Shown: one piece after another, positions 35,620-44,705 of the stretch
Layout: every line of letters starts with the position of its first letter
Position numbering within the stretch: position 1 is the first letter of the stretch
The notes under the pieces: generated by a model
Told to the model about the DNA's origin: nothing
The model's database searches: none
The model's input: only the letters and a program-made list of their open reading frames with translations
Program-made: the position numbers and the translations under genes
DNA from: UBA2030 sp049969475
GTDB taxonomy: Bacteria; Bacteroidota; Bacteroidia; Bacteroidales; TTA-H9
Direction: 5' to 3'
DNA length: 51,775 nt
Assembly: GCA_049969475.1 (NCBI GenBank)
Contig: JBMFOU010000025.1
Span: 1-51,775, forward strand

Positions 35620-38600
35620 ATGCTGAAAAATTGGTTGCTCAATTTGAAAATCAGGCATAAACTGGCCCTGATGACCGCAATAGCTGTACTCAATTTGGTT
35701 GGAATGGGGCTGGTAGCCCAATATTTCTTTAATACCTCCCGTGTTTTAGCCGTAATTTTCAACGCTGAAAGATTGCACACGCTGTACTTTCAGTCGGGAA
35801 TGGGAAATTTCTACCGCTATTTACAAACCCGTGACACGGTTGACATTAACCTGGCATACAGGCAAATGGACCGGGCAAACGAAATGGCAGAGATTTTCGG
35901 CAAAACCACAGAATTGGTGCATAAGTTAGATCGAAAGCAACTTGAAAAGGAATATTTTCGGGTAATCGGTGAGGCCATGAATTATGACAGAAACTTTGCC
36001 CGGGTTTTCACCTCCCGCGTATTGTTGCTATACAAAATGGGAAACCAGGGAATGATCGAAAGTTTTGAGGTTGCACAAAAAGGAGCTGACAATGGCGTAC
36101 ACATAAAGAAGCTAATAATACAATATGTAGCTCAGCCCGATGCTGCTCTTCTGAATGAAATTGACGCGGCTATTCAGTTAGCCAATCAATATTACACCCA
36201 ATTTGCCGAATCAATTGATAAGGTGAGTGGTTGGGCCTATCGGATGTTGTTTTTGGGTATCCTTCTCATTACCTTCTCGCTATCACTCATTGTTATATTC
36301 CTGTCGAGGTACATTTCAGGTTTCATCACAACGGCGGTCGGGAGTATTACCGAAGGATTTGCCTTTATTTCAAAAGGTAATCTCACCCGAAGGATTGAGG
36401 CAACATCCAGGGATGAGATGGGCCAGTTAGGACAGGCCTTCAACACTTTGCAAGAGGCACTCACTGCCCTGGTAGAGCAAACCCGCCAGGTGGCAGCCGG
36501 CGATTTTACGGTAAAGATCGAACCTCGGTCCGATGAGGATGAGTTCAGCAAAGCGTTGATTGTAATGATAGAGAGTCTGGCAAGGGCCGATAAAGCAGCC
36601 CGCAGGGAAGCCTGGTTTAAAAACGGACAGAATGAGTTGAATGAGCTTCTGCGTGGTGATCAAACGGAAGAAGAACTCTCTGACAAGGTAGTGGCATTTC
36701 TGGCCCGGTATCTCAATGCTCAGGCCGGAGCCGTATATCTTCTCGATGACTCGGGCCGGGAGCTTACCTTACGCGGCTCCTATGCATTTGTGAAGCGTAA
36801 AAGCCTGAACGACAGGTTTGCACTGGGAGAAGGCATTGTGGGTCAGGTGGCCAAGGGCCGGCAGATGATTTCTATTACCCACGTCCCCGAGGATTACACC
36901 CGCATTACTTCTGCTACGGGTGATACCCGCCCCCGAAATATTGTAGCTTTCCCTTTGATACATAATAATCAGCTGGCTGGAGTAGTAGAACTGGCATCCA
37001 TTGAAGAATTCGACGACGATAGACTGGCCTTCATCGAAGCTATTTCAGAAAATATAGCTATTAGTATTCTCTCTTCGATATCGCGGCGTAAGTTGGCTGA
37101 ATTACTGGCTACCACTCAACAGCAAGCCGAAGAGTTGCAAACCCAGCAAGAAGAGCTGCGGGTGGCCAACGAGGAATTGGAAGAGCAAACCCGGATTTTG
37201 CGCGAAAGAGAGGCAGAGCTTCAAGCCCAGCAAGAAGAACTTCGCGTCATAAATGAGGAGTTGGAAGAAAATACGCAAACCCTCGAAATGCAGAAGCGCG
37301 AAGTGATGCAGAAAAACGCTGAACTGGCTACAGCACGTGATGAGCTCGAGCGAAAAGCCAGAGAGCTGGAAATCACCAGCAAATACAAATCTGAGTTTCT
37401 TGCCAATATGTCGCACGAGTTGCGAACCCCCCTCAACAGCCTGCTTATTCTTAGTAACAATCTTTTGCAAAACAAGCAGGGTAACCTTACCCCTCAGCAA
37501 TTGGAGTCCATTCAGATTATTCGCAAAAGTGGCAACGACCTGCTTAATCTTATCAACGAAATTCTCGATCTTTCTAAGATTGAATCGGGTAAAATGACTC
37601 TTAATTTCGAGCAGGTAAACATTAGCCAAATTGCCGAAAATATCGATAAACAGTTCCGTCACCTGGCTGAGGAGAAGAAGCTTGGCTTCAGGGTAGAAAT
37701 TGCCCCTGGCACGCCTGAAACCCTAGTCACCGACCCCTTACGCTTCGAACAGGTGCTTCGCAATTTGTTGAGCAATGCCTTGAAGTTTACCGAAAAAGGT
37801 GAGGTATCTCTAAGCTTTTCGCTAGCCCCCAGAGATGTTTCTTACCGCAGACCTGAACTAAAAGAAAAGAGTGTGCTGCAGGTTAAGGTGTCTGACACGG
37901 GAATAGGGATTCCCCAAGAGAAACAACAAATTATCTTCGAGGCCTTCCAGCAGGCCGATGGCAGCACCTCGCGAAAATTTGGAGGAACTGGTCTTGGTCT
38001 CTCCATTTCACGAGAAATTGTCAAGATTTTTGGAGGCGAGATTCATCTGGAAAGCGAGCCCGGCAAAGGAAGTACCTTCACGGTGTTTATTCCAATGGAA
38101 AAAATTTCGGCCCCGGTTACCGGCGAGCCATCCCCAACTTCTTCCATCGCATTATCCGAAGAGCCTGAGGTGATTATGCCTGTAAAAATTGACACCAGTA
38201 AGATAAACCTTGATGAATGCCGTCCCAACCTCCAGGATGACCGCGATAATCTATCTCCCAACGACCGCATGATTTTGGTCGTAGAAGATGATGAAAACTT
38301 TGCTGCTATCCTACGCGATGAATGCCACGAAAAAGGATTTAAGTTCCTTTACGCCTGCAACGGTGAAGTAGGTTTGAAAATGGCCGAGGAATATTTGCCT
38401 GATGCCATTATTCTCGATATCCGACTGCCGGGCGTGGATGGTATAACAGTGTTGGACCACATTAAGCGCAATCCTGATTTACGGCACATTCCCGTTCATA
38501 TGATGTCGGCGCTGGAAGAGTCGTTGGATGTCTTTCAGAAAGGCGCCATTGGGTATCTCTCCAAGCCTGCCACACCCGAAAAAATGGAAGCCGCCTTTGC

Positions 38601-39435
38601 CAATATCGAGACTTTTGTTACCCGAAAGGTGCGCGAGTTATTGGTAGTAGAAGACAATCCGGAGTTGGCCCGCCAAATCGCTGAAATAGTGGGCCGCGAA
38701 GACGTAAATACTGAAATAGCCGGAACCGGGGGGCGTGCTCTCGAGTTGCTTCGTTCACGCCACTTCGATTGTGTGGTACTCGACCTGGGGCTACCCGACA
38801 TGTCAGGTTTCGAATTGTTGGAAACTCTTAAAAAGGAAATGCCACACGGCACTCCGCCCATCATAATTTATACCGGTCGTGAGCTTACACGCGAAGAAAA
38901 CAATAAACTTAAAAAGTATGCCGAGAGCATCATTGTAAAAGGCGTGAAATCGGAGGAACGTTTGCTCGATGAGACTTCGCTTTTCCTGCATAGGGTCGTC
39001 AAAAACCTGCCCAAGCATAAACAAGAAGTAATTGAAAATTTGTATAAAAAGGATGCAGCCCTTGCCGGCAAAAAGGTGTTGATTGTAGATGACGACATGC
39101 GCAACCTTTATGCACTGTCGATAGTGCTTGATGAAAAGGGGATGAAGATTCTCGAAGCCGAGAATGGAGAAGTAGCCCTTAAGATGCTCGAAGAAAATCC
39201 GGATGTTGATATTGTGTTGATGGATATTATGATGCCTGTCATGGATGGCCTGGAAACTATTCGCCGCATTCGGAAAATGCCTGGATTTAGCCGTTTGCCT
39301 ATCATTGCTCTCACGGCTAAGGCCATGAAAGACGATTATGAGAAGTGTCTAGCGGCCGGCGCTAGCGACTATCTTTCCAAGCCTATCGACATCGACCGGC
39401 TTATTAACCTCATGAACGTTTGGTTGTACAAATAA
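35620..39435 (+). CDS. transmembrane hybrid sensor histidine kinase with three receiver domains
   Basis: 1,271 aa. Order: TM1 (about 14-36), a periplasmic helical sensor (about 37-208), TM2 (209-231), HAMP (about 232-290), GAF (about 340-487), a long coiled coil (about 491-590) that repeats a 28-residue unit twice, HisKA with His599 (MSHELRTPLN), HATPase (about 700-825), then receivers with phosphoacceptors Asp933, Asp1055 and Asp1202. Each receiver keeps its Asp. No HPt or DNA-binding domain is present, so the phosphoryl group must go elsewhere or be held. It is followed 11 nt later by a second hybrid kinase. The signal is unknown. Confidence 0.93.
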   Translation: MLKNWLLNLKIRHKLALMTAIAVLNLVGMGLVAQYFFNTSRVLAVIFNAERLHTLYFQSGMGNFYRYLQTRDTVDINLAYRQMDRANEMAEIFGKTTELVHKLDRKQLEKEYFRVIGEAMNYDRNFARVFTSRVLLLYKMGNQGMIESFEVAQKGADNGVHIKKLIIQYVAQPDAALLNEIDAAIQLANQYYTQFAESIDKVSGWAYRMLFLGILLITFSLSLIVIFLSRYISGFITTAVGSITEGFAFISKGNLTRRIEATSRDEMGQLGQAFNTLQEALTALVEQTRQVAAGDFTVKIEPRSDEDEFSKALIVMIESLARADKAARREAWFKNGQNELNELLRGDQTEEELSDKVVAFLARYLNAQAGAVYLLDDSGRELTLRGSYAFVKRKSLNDRFALGEGIVGQVAKGRQMISITHVPEDYTRITSATGDTRPRNIVAFPLIHNNQLAGVVELASIEEFDDDRLAFIEAISENIAISILSSISRRKLAELLATTQQQAEELQTQQEELRVANEELEEQTRILREREAELQAQQEELRVINEELEENTQTLEMQKREVMQKNAELATARDELERKARELEITSKYKSEFLANMSHELRTPLNSLLILSNNLLQNKQGNLTPQQLESIQIIRKSGNDLLNLINEILDLSKIESGKMTLNFEQVNISQIAENIDKQFRHLAEEKKLGFRVEIAPGTPETLVTDPLRFEQVLRNLLSNALKFTEKGEVSLSFSLAPRDVSYRRPELKEKSVLQVKVSDTGIGIPQEKQQIIFEAFQQADGSTSRKFGGTGLGLSISREIVKIFGGEIHLESEPGKGSTFTVFIPMEKISAPVTGEPSPTSSIALSEEPEVIMPVKIDTSKINLDECRPNLQDDRDNLSPNDRMILVVEDDENFAAILRDECHEKGFKFLYACNGEVGLKMAEEYLPDAIILDIRLPGVDGITVLDHIKRNPDLRHIPVHMMSALEESLDVFQKGAIGYLSKPATPEKMEAAFANIETFVTRKVRELLVVEDNPELARQIAEIVGREDVNTEIAGTGGRALELLRSRHFDCVVLDLGLPDMSGFELLETLKKEMPHGTPPIIIYTGRELTREENNKLKKYAESIIVKGVKSEERLLDETSLFLHRVVKNLPKHKQEVIENLYKKDAALAGKKVLIVDDDMRNLYALSIVLDEKGMKILEAENGEVALKMLEENPDVDIVLMDIMMPVMDGLETIRRIRKMPGFSRLPIIALTAKAMKDDYEKCLAAGASDYLSKPIDIDRLINLMNVWLYK

Positions 39436-39446
39436 TCCTTTTACCT

Positions 39447-41045
39447 ATGACAACCCAACAGGGCGTTAGACCTAAAATTCTTATCGTAGATGACAAACCA
39501 GAGAATCTTATTGCGCTTGAGAAGGTATTGGAAGATCTGGATGTAGAATTCGTTAGAGCTCTTTCGGGCAATGAAGGGTTGGCCCGCTCGCTTAAAGGCG
39601 ATATCGCACTTGCCATCGTCGATATTCAAATGCCCGGTATGGATGGTTACCAGATGGTGTCGCTCTTACGTCAGGGCCCCAAAACTCGCCATATACCTGT
39701 CATTTTTGTCTCAGCTATTTATTCCGATGATCTCTATATCATCAAAGGGCTCGAAACCGGGGGGATTGATTTTATAACTAAACCTATAGTTCCTGAGATA
39801 CTTAGAGGAAAGGTACGGCTATTCCTCGAGATGCATAATCAACGCCGTCAGCTCGAGCAACTGGTCGACGAGCTTCGACGTACGCAGCAACAACTTATCG
39901 AGGAGCGCGACCGGGCTGAAGCTGCCACACGGGCCAAATCGCTTTTCCTTGCCAGCATGAGTCACGAAATCCGTACCCCACTCAATGGCATCATTGGTAT
40001 TGTAAATATTCTCAAACAAACCAACGATCCCAATAAAGCGGCTGAATATCTAGAGATTGTTGAAATATCAGCAGACAATCTGCTGAGTATTATCAACGAC
40101 ATTCTGGATTTTTCAAAAATAGAGAGTCAGCAACTGGAACTTGAAAATATCCCTTTTAATCCTGTAGCCGAAATTCAGAATGTTATCAAATTACTTTACC
40201 TAAAAGCTTCAGAGAAAGGGCTTGAGCTTAGCGCTGACATTCCTCCAAATATTCCACTTTGCGTAATTGGCGATCCTGTTCGTTTCAAGCAGATTTTAAT
40301 TAACCTGGTAAATAATGCCATTAAATTCACTGAAAGGGGAAGTGTGGTGGTAAAAGTCATCCTCAACGACCTGACACCCGACGAATGTGTCCTTTATTGC
40401 CAGGTAATTGATACAGGTATTGGCATTACTGAAGAGGGAAAACTACGACTATTTCGTGAGTTTAGTCAAAGTGATAAATCTATCTCCCGCAGGTTTGGGG
40501 GAAGCGGCCTGGGGCTTGCTATCAGTAAGAAATTGGCGGAAATGATGAAGGGCGAAATCGGTGTAGAGTCGGAATATGGTAAGGGCTCTACCTTTTGGTT
40601 TACGGTCTCTTTTGGCCGGTGCGAAACTCAAACCCTTACGGGTAAGGCTGAATTGGGCCCAAAAACCGAAGAGGGTAAACCCAAAAATATTCTTCTGGTA
40701 GAGGATAATGTGATTAACCAAAAAGTAGCGCTTTTTGCCCTTCAGAGAATGGGGCATTTTGTAGATGTTGCAGAAAATGGCGAAGTATGCCTGCAAAAGG
40801 TCAAAGAAAAAGACTACGATGTAGTATTGATGGATGTGCAGATGCCCGTAATGGACGGCTACGAGGCCACGCGTCGCATCAGGGAATGGGAAAGAGAAAC
40901 CGGCCGTAAGCCTTTGCGTATTATTGCTATGACTGCCAACGCCGAAAAGAGCGAAAGAACCTATTGTCTGAGTATAGGAATGGATGAATACATCAGCAAA
41001 CCTTTCAAGCCTGAACGCCTGGCTTCGTTATTGGGAGATCACTAA
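39447..41045 (+). CDS. soluble hybrid histidine kinase, receiver-HisKA-HATPase-receiver
   Basis: 532 aa with no membrane segment. It starts with a receiver (Asp59), then a short coiled coil, HisKA with His173 (ASMSHEIRTPLNG), HATPase (about 285-395) and a C-terminal receiver (Asp463). The ATG at 39447 gives a direct TTQQGVRPKILIVDD start. An N-terminal receiver means it probably accepts a signal from another kinase, most simply the hybrid kinase 11 nt upstream. No output domain is visible. Confidence 0.92.
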   Translation: MTTQQGVRPKILIVDDKPENLIALEKVLEDLDVEFVRALSGNEGLARSLKGDIALAIVDIQMPGMDGYQMVSLLRQGPKTRHIPVIFVSAIYSDDLYIIKGLETGGIDFITKPIVPEILRGKVRLFLEMHNQRRQLEQLVDELRRTQQQLIEERDRAEAATRAKSLFLASMSHEIRTPLNGIIGIVNILKQTNDPNKAAEYLEIVEISADNLLSIINDILDFSKIESQQLELENIPFNPVAEIQNVIKLLYLKASEKGLELSADIPPNIPLCVIGDPVRFKQILINLVNNAIKFTERGSVVVKVILNDLTPDECVLYCQVIDTGIGITEEGKLRLFREFSQSDKSISRRFGGSGLGLAISKKLAEMMKGEIGVESEYGKGSTFWFTVSFGRCETQTLTGKAELGPKTEEGKPKNILLVEDNVINQKVALFALQRMGHFVDVAENGEVCLQKVKEKDYDVVLMDVQMPVMDGYEATRRIREWERETGRKPLRIIAMTANAEKSERTYCLSIGMDEYISKPFKPERLASLLGDH

Positions 41046-41048
41046 GAT

Positions 41049-42788
41049 CTAGTTTTTGAAAAGTGGTATCTCCCGCAAAGGGTTGCCCCGTGGGCTGTTT
41101 TTTTTCTTCCCTTTCTTGGCAGAGCGTTTGTTTTCTTTCCCAGAAAATTCAACTATAATGGGCTCGCCATCGTAATAAGTTCTACTCAGGGCCTCTTTCA
41201 CCTGAGAGGCAAAGACGGTTTCCACTTCAAGGTAGGTTTGATAATCGGTGATTTCGATGTGGCCAATCTGCGCATCGCGCAGAGAGCGGTTTTTATTGAT
41301 AAGCCGAATCAGAACGTTGGGATTGATTCGGTCGCGGTAGCCCAGTCCAATCACAAGTCGCGTATAGCCTTCTTCCACTTCCTGGCTGTGCATAGGTTTT
41401 TTGTTGCCCGGTTTTTCACCTCTTTCTTTTTTTCGAGAGTCTATTGAAGCTTCACGTCCAGGCTTCAGATTGATGTCAGGCGTCTTTTCGTAATAGGCGG
41501 CAAACCGATTAAATTCTTCGGCCACCATTCGCTTGATTAATTCCTCCCGACTTAACCAGCTCAATTTTGCATAAATCTCTGGCAAAAATTGTTGAATTCG
41601 TTCTTCATTCACCTGGGCATGTTCGATCTTGTGAATTAGGTTGAAAAGCTGCCGGGCACATATTTGATCACCAGTGGGTACGGGTTTATGAGCTATTTCG
41701 ATGCCACTCAGTTTTTCGATAGTTTTAAGCATACGAAGCTCGCGGGAATGAATGATGCTCAGCGAAATGCCACTTTTGCCGGCGCGGGCCGTGCGTCCGC
41801 TACGGTGTATATAAACCTCCGGTTCTGCCGGAAGGCCATAATTAATTACATGGGTAATATCGTCCACATCGAGGCCGCGGGCTGCCACATCGGTAGCTAC
41901 CAGGATTTGTATGGCATGGCTCCGGAAGCGATGCATCACCAGGTCGCGCTGAGCCTGCGATAGGTCGCCATGCAGTGCATCCGCATTATATCCATCAGCT
42001 ATTAGCTTGTCAGCTATTTCCTTGGCCTCTGCCCGGGTTTGGCAAAATACCATTCCGTAAATATCAGGATACATGTCACACGCTCTTTTTAAGGCCTGGT
42101 ATTTGTCTTTGGCATGCACCAGGTAATATTCATGGCGTATATTCTCGGCTGCCATATTGCGGCGGGCCACTTCAATGGTTTCCTTGTTTTTCATAAATCG
42201 CGTAGCCAGTTTCTGTATTTCTGCTGGCATGGTGGCCGAGAAAAGAAAAGTGCGCTTCTGGGCAGGTGTTGCGTCAAAAATCCTTTCAATATCTTCCTTA
42301 AAACCCATAGATAGCATTTCGTCGGCCTCATCGAGTACAAAATACTTGATGTTCTCCAGTTGCAAGGCTCCGCGTTCCTTCAGGTCGATCACACGGCCCG
42401 GAGTCCCGGCCACTATATGGGTTCCTTTACGCAATTGTCTGATTTGTTCTTCTATGCTCGCCCCACCATATACCGCAGTAATGCGTATTTTGCTCAAATG
42501 CTTGGCATAATCTTTTAAATCATTGCTTATCTGCACGCACAGTTCCCGGGTGGGACTCAGGATAATCACCTGGGGTGAAGCAATGGAAGTATCGGTAAGC
42601 TGGAGCAGGGGTAGTCCATAAGCTGCTGTTTTGCCTGTTCCTGTTTGTGCCAGGCCTATAAGGTCCTGTGATTCGCTTAAAATTTTGGGGATGATGCTTT
42701 CCTGTATGGGGGTAGGTTGGCTGTAGCCCAGCTCTTCAACAGCTCGGGTTAGTTCGGGCCTGAGGCCCAGTAATTCAAATAAATTCAT
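41049..42788 (-). CDS. DEAD-box RNA helicase with C-terminal RNA-binding domain (DeaD/DbpA-like)
   Basis: ATP-dependent RNA helicase, 579 aa. Motifs: Q motif near PTPIQ, AQTGTGKT (Lys53), DEAD (153-156), SAT (184-186), and in the second RecA domain HRSGRTARAGK. A DbpA-type RNA-binding domain lies near 478-555, and the tail is Lys-rich (KGKKKNSPRG). DbpA and DeaD act in ribosome assembly and cold growth; the role here is inferred. The stop is TAG. Its leader holds a terminator-like hairpin, and rlmN lies upstream on the same strand. Confidence 0.94.
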   Translation of the reverse strand: MNLFELLGLRPELTRAVEELGYSQPTPIQESIIPKILSESQDLIGLAQTGTGKTAAYGLPLLQLTDTSIASPQVIILSPTRELCVQISNDLKDYAKHLSKIRITAVYGGASIEEQIRQLRKGTHIVAGTPGRVIDLKERGALQLENIKYFVLDEADEMLSMGFKEDIERIFDATPAQKRTFLFSATMPAEIQKLATRFMKNKETIEVARRNMAAENIRHEYYLVHAKDKYQALKRACDMYPDIYGMVFCQTRAEAKEIADKLIADGYNADALHGDLSQAQRDLVMHRFRSHAIQILVATDVAARGLDVDDITHVINYGLPAEPEVYIHRSGRTARAGKSGISLSIIHSRELRMLKTIEKLSGIEIAHKPVPTGDQICARQLFNLIHKIEHAQVNEERIQQFLPEIYAKLSWLSREELIKRMVAEEFNRFAAYYEKTPDINLKPGREASIDSRKKERGEKPGNKKPMHSQEVEEGYTRLVIGLGYRDRINPNVLIRLINKNRSLRDAQIGHIEITDYQTYLEVETVFASQVKEALSRTYYDGEPIIVEFSGKENKRSAKKGKKKNSPRGNPLREIPLFKN

Positions 42789-42807
42789 ATAACTTTTTCA
42801 AAATCAT

Positions 42808-42840
42808 AAAAAAACACCCACCGGAAACTTACCGGGGGTG
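42808..42840 (-). terminator. terminator-like hairpin in the helicase leader
   Basis: On the minus strand CACCCCCGG pairs with CCGGTGGGTG (one bulged base), a 7-nt loop, then seven T. It lies 124 to 72 nt after rlmN and ends 19 nt before the helicase ATG, downstream of a -7 box. It may be the rlmN terminator, an attenuator for the helicase, or both. Confidence 0.65.
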
Positions 42841-42858
42841 GCGGTAAAAAAACCGGGG

Positions 42859-42866
42859 CAAAGGTA
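42859..42866 (-). promoter_or_regulatory. -7 box for the DEAD-box helicase
   Basis: Minus strand TACCTTTG, an exact match, about 70 nt before the ATG. It also lies in the loop of an 8-bp stem (AAAAACCG/CGGTTTTT) that could end rlmN transcripts. Confidence 0.55.
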
Positions 42867-42912
42867 CGGTTTTTATTTCAGAAAAAAGAAAATCAGGATT
42901 TTTTTATCTTTT

Positions 42913-43947
42913 TTAATTTTTTGATTGATTCTTTTTCACCAGTTCTTTGGTGCTGAGCAGGCCGCAGGCCGCATAAATATCCTGTCCACGCGAAGCCCGC
43001 AGGGTTGTAAGAATCCCTTTGGCATTGAGCCGGTCTTTGAATTGCCGGATGGTTTCATCATCTGAGCCCTCGAGAGGTGTTCCGGGAATGGGATGAAAAC
43101 GGATGAGGTTAATTCGGCAGGGCAGGCCATTGAGCAGACGGGTGAGTCCGTTAATGTGTCGCGGCGTGTCGTTGATACCCTTAAACATTATGTATTCAAA
43201 TGAAACCCGTCGCTGCCGGCTCCAATCGTAGCTCCGGATTAATGAAATTACCTCCGGCAGGGGATATACGTTTTCGACTGGCATCAACATTTTCCTTTCT
43301 TCTTCAAAAGGACTGTGGAGGCTCAGCGCCAGGTGAACCTGGCTTTTTTCGATGAATTCTTTCATGGCCGGCAGAATGCCTACAGTCGATACAGTTATCC
43401 TCTTCGGACTCCAGCCAAAGCCCCATTCAGATGTGAGTATTTCCAGGCTTTTGAGCACGTTATCAAGATTATCCATGGGCTCACCCATACCCATGTAAAC
43501 CACGTTGGTGAGTTTTTCCCTTTCCGGAAGGCTTCTAATCTGGTTAAGAATTTCGTTGGGCGTAAGTTGGGCCTGAAATCCTTGCTTGCCCGTCATGCAA
43601 AACAAGCATCCCATTTTGCATCCCACCTGCGAAGAGACACAGAGCGTGGCCCGATCTTCATCGGGAATATAGGCAGCTTCGATGAAACGCCTTTCTCCAT
43701 GGGCAAAAAGGTATTTTTTAGTACCATCCACCGACTCTTGCACCCTCACCGGAGGCGTGAGCCCCAGCGTATAATGGTTCATAAGAAATTCCCGGGCCTT
43801 TTTCGAAAGGTCAGTCATCTGGCTTATATCATCTATGTTTTTTTGATACAACCAGGTGGCCATTTGTCGGGCAGCATAGTTACGCAGTCCTGCCTCAATG
43901 GCAATTTCCTTAAGCTCTGCCAGAGTCTTTCCGTAAAGTGTCTCCAT
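42913..43947 (-). CDS. rlmN: dual-specificity 23S rRNA (A2503)/tRNA (A37) C2-methyltransferase RlmN
   Basis: Radical-SAM enzyme of 344 aa that methylates C2 of A2503 in 23S rRNA and A37 of some tRNAs. The SAM cluster is Cys110-x3-Cys114-x2-Cys117 (CKMGCLFC). The second catalytic cysteine is Cys328 near the C-terminus (YAACGLLS). It also shows the family blocks GMGEPMDN and RITVSTVGI. It starts 3 nt after the upstream reductase gene, so the two are one message. Confidence 0.95.
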   Translation of the reverse strand: METLYGKTLAELKEIAIEAGLRNYAARQMATWLYQKNIDDISQMTDLSKKAREFLMNHYTLGLTPPVRVQESVDGTKKYLFAHGERRFIEAAYIPDEDRATLCVSSQVGCKMGCLFCMTGKQGFQAQLTPNEILNQIRSLPEREKLTNVVYMGMGEPMDNLDNVLKSLEILTSEWGFGWSPKRITVSTVGILPAMKEFIEKSQVHLALSLHSPFEEERKMLMPVENVYPLPEVISLIRSYDWSRQRRVSFEYIMFKGINDTPRHINGLTRLLNGLPCRINLIRFHPIPGTPLEGSDDETIRQFKDRLNAKGILTTLRASRGQDIYAACGLLSTKELVKKNQSKN

Positions 43948-43950
43948 GCG

Positions 43951-44619
43951 TTAAAAATAAATCTCTGATACAATGTTTTGATAGGGAATGCCTTTTCTTA
44001 TCAGCAAATCCCGTACCTCAACCACCATTTCCGCGCTTCCGCACAACAAATGCTGTCTATGTGGCAGAGGTTGGTATTCGTTTTCTATAAAATGTGTTAC
44101 GCGTCCATGGAAATATCCTTCAGCCTGCTTCCGGCTCATGCATTTAACATAAGCAAGGTTGTTCGTTTGGTTAAAAATATCCTGATAATAAAACGAGTTT
44201 TTATCCCTTCCCCCCTGGATAAGCAGGGTTTCGGCAGTAAATCCTGAACGAACCATGGAAGCGAAAGGAGCTATTCCTGTGCCGGTGGCAATCCATACAG
44301 CCGGATTTCCAGCTGATGTAAATTTTCCTGCAGGATGCGAAATCCATATCGTTTCGCCGACCTTAACCTGGCTCAATGTGGGGGTCAAAGCTCCCTCTTT
44401 CACAACATTATAAATAATTTCATAAAAGGGCTCATTTTCTCCGGAGGCGATACTGTAGAGCCTCGCCGGCCCTTGCGTGGGATATCTTACCCATACCATC
44501 TGGCCTGCCTTGAAGTGCTGGTCGGCTGGGCGGGTAAATCGAAGAATAAAAACCCCAGGTGCCACCTCTGTGTGAGAAATTACCGTGGCTTGCTGAGGGG
44601 TGGCATTATTCATCTTCAT
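43951..44619 (-). CDS. ferredoxin/flavodoxin-NADP reductase-like FAD enzyme
   Basis: Single-domain FAD/NAD(P)H reductase of 222 aa. The FAD motif is ARLYS (52-56); GTGIAPF (112-118) binds the nucleotide; LCGSAEMVVEVRDLL is the usual C-terminal segment. It is translationally linked to rlmN (3 nt). RlmN needs reduced flavodoxin or ferredoxin, so this enzyme could be its electron source; that link is inferred from context. No ferredoxin gene is next to it. Confidence 0.88.
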   Translation of the reverse strand: MKMNNATPQQATVISHTEVAPGVFILRFTRPADQHFKAGQMVWVRYPTQGPARLYSIASGENEPFYEIIYNVVKEGALTPTLSQVKVGETIWISHPAGKFTSAGNPAVWIATGTGIAPFASMVRSGFTAETLLIQGGRDKNSFYYQDIFNQTNNLAYVKCMSRKQAEGYFHGRVTHFIENEYQPLPHRQHLLCGSAEMVVEVRDLLIRKGIPYQNIVSEIYF

Positions 44620-44652
44620 AGGACATTTTTCTTACAGCTATAGATAACAAAA

Positions 44653-44681
44653 CCTCACTCCCTGGGTTCATTGGAGTGAGG
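44653..44681 (-). terminator. terminator after the T9SS gene
   Basis: Minus strand CCTCACTCC/GGAGTGAGG, 9 bp perfect, followed by TTTTGTT. It lies 25 nt past the stop of the secreted protein. Confidence 0.8.
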
Positions 44682-44705
44682 CTTGTCGATGGTTAATCAG
44701 GAAAT

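Noticed and set aside
43315..43968. 217-codon open frame on the plus strand over rlmN
   Set aside because: Antisense shadow of rlmN; the protein has no recognisable domain.
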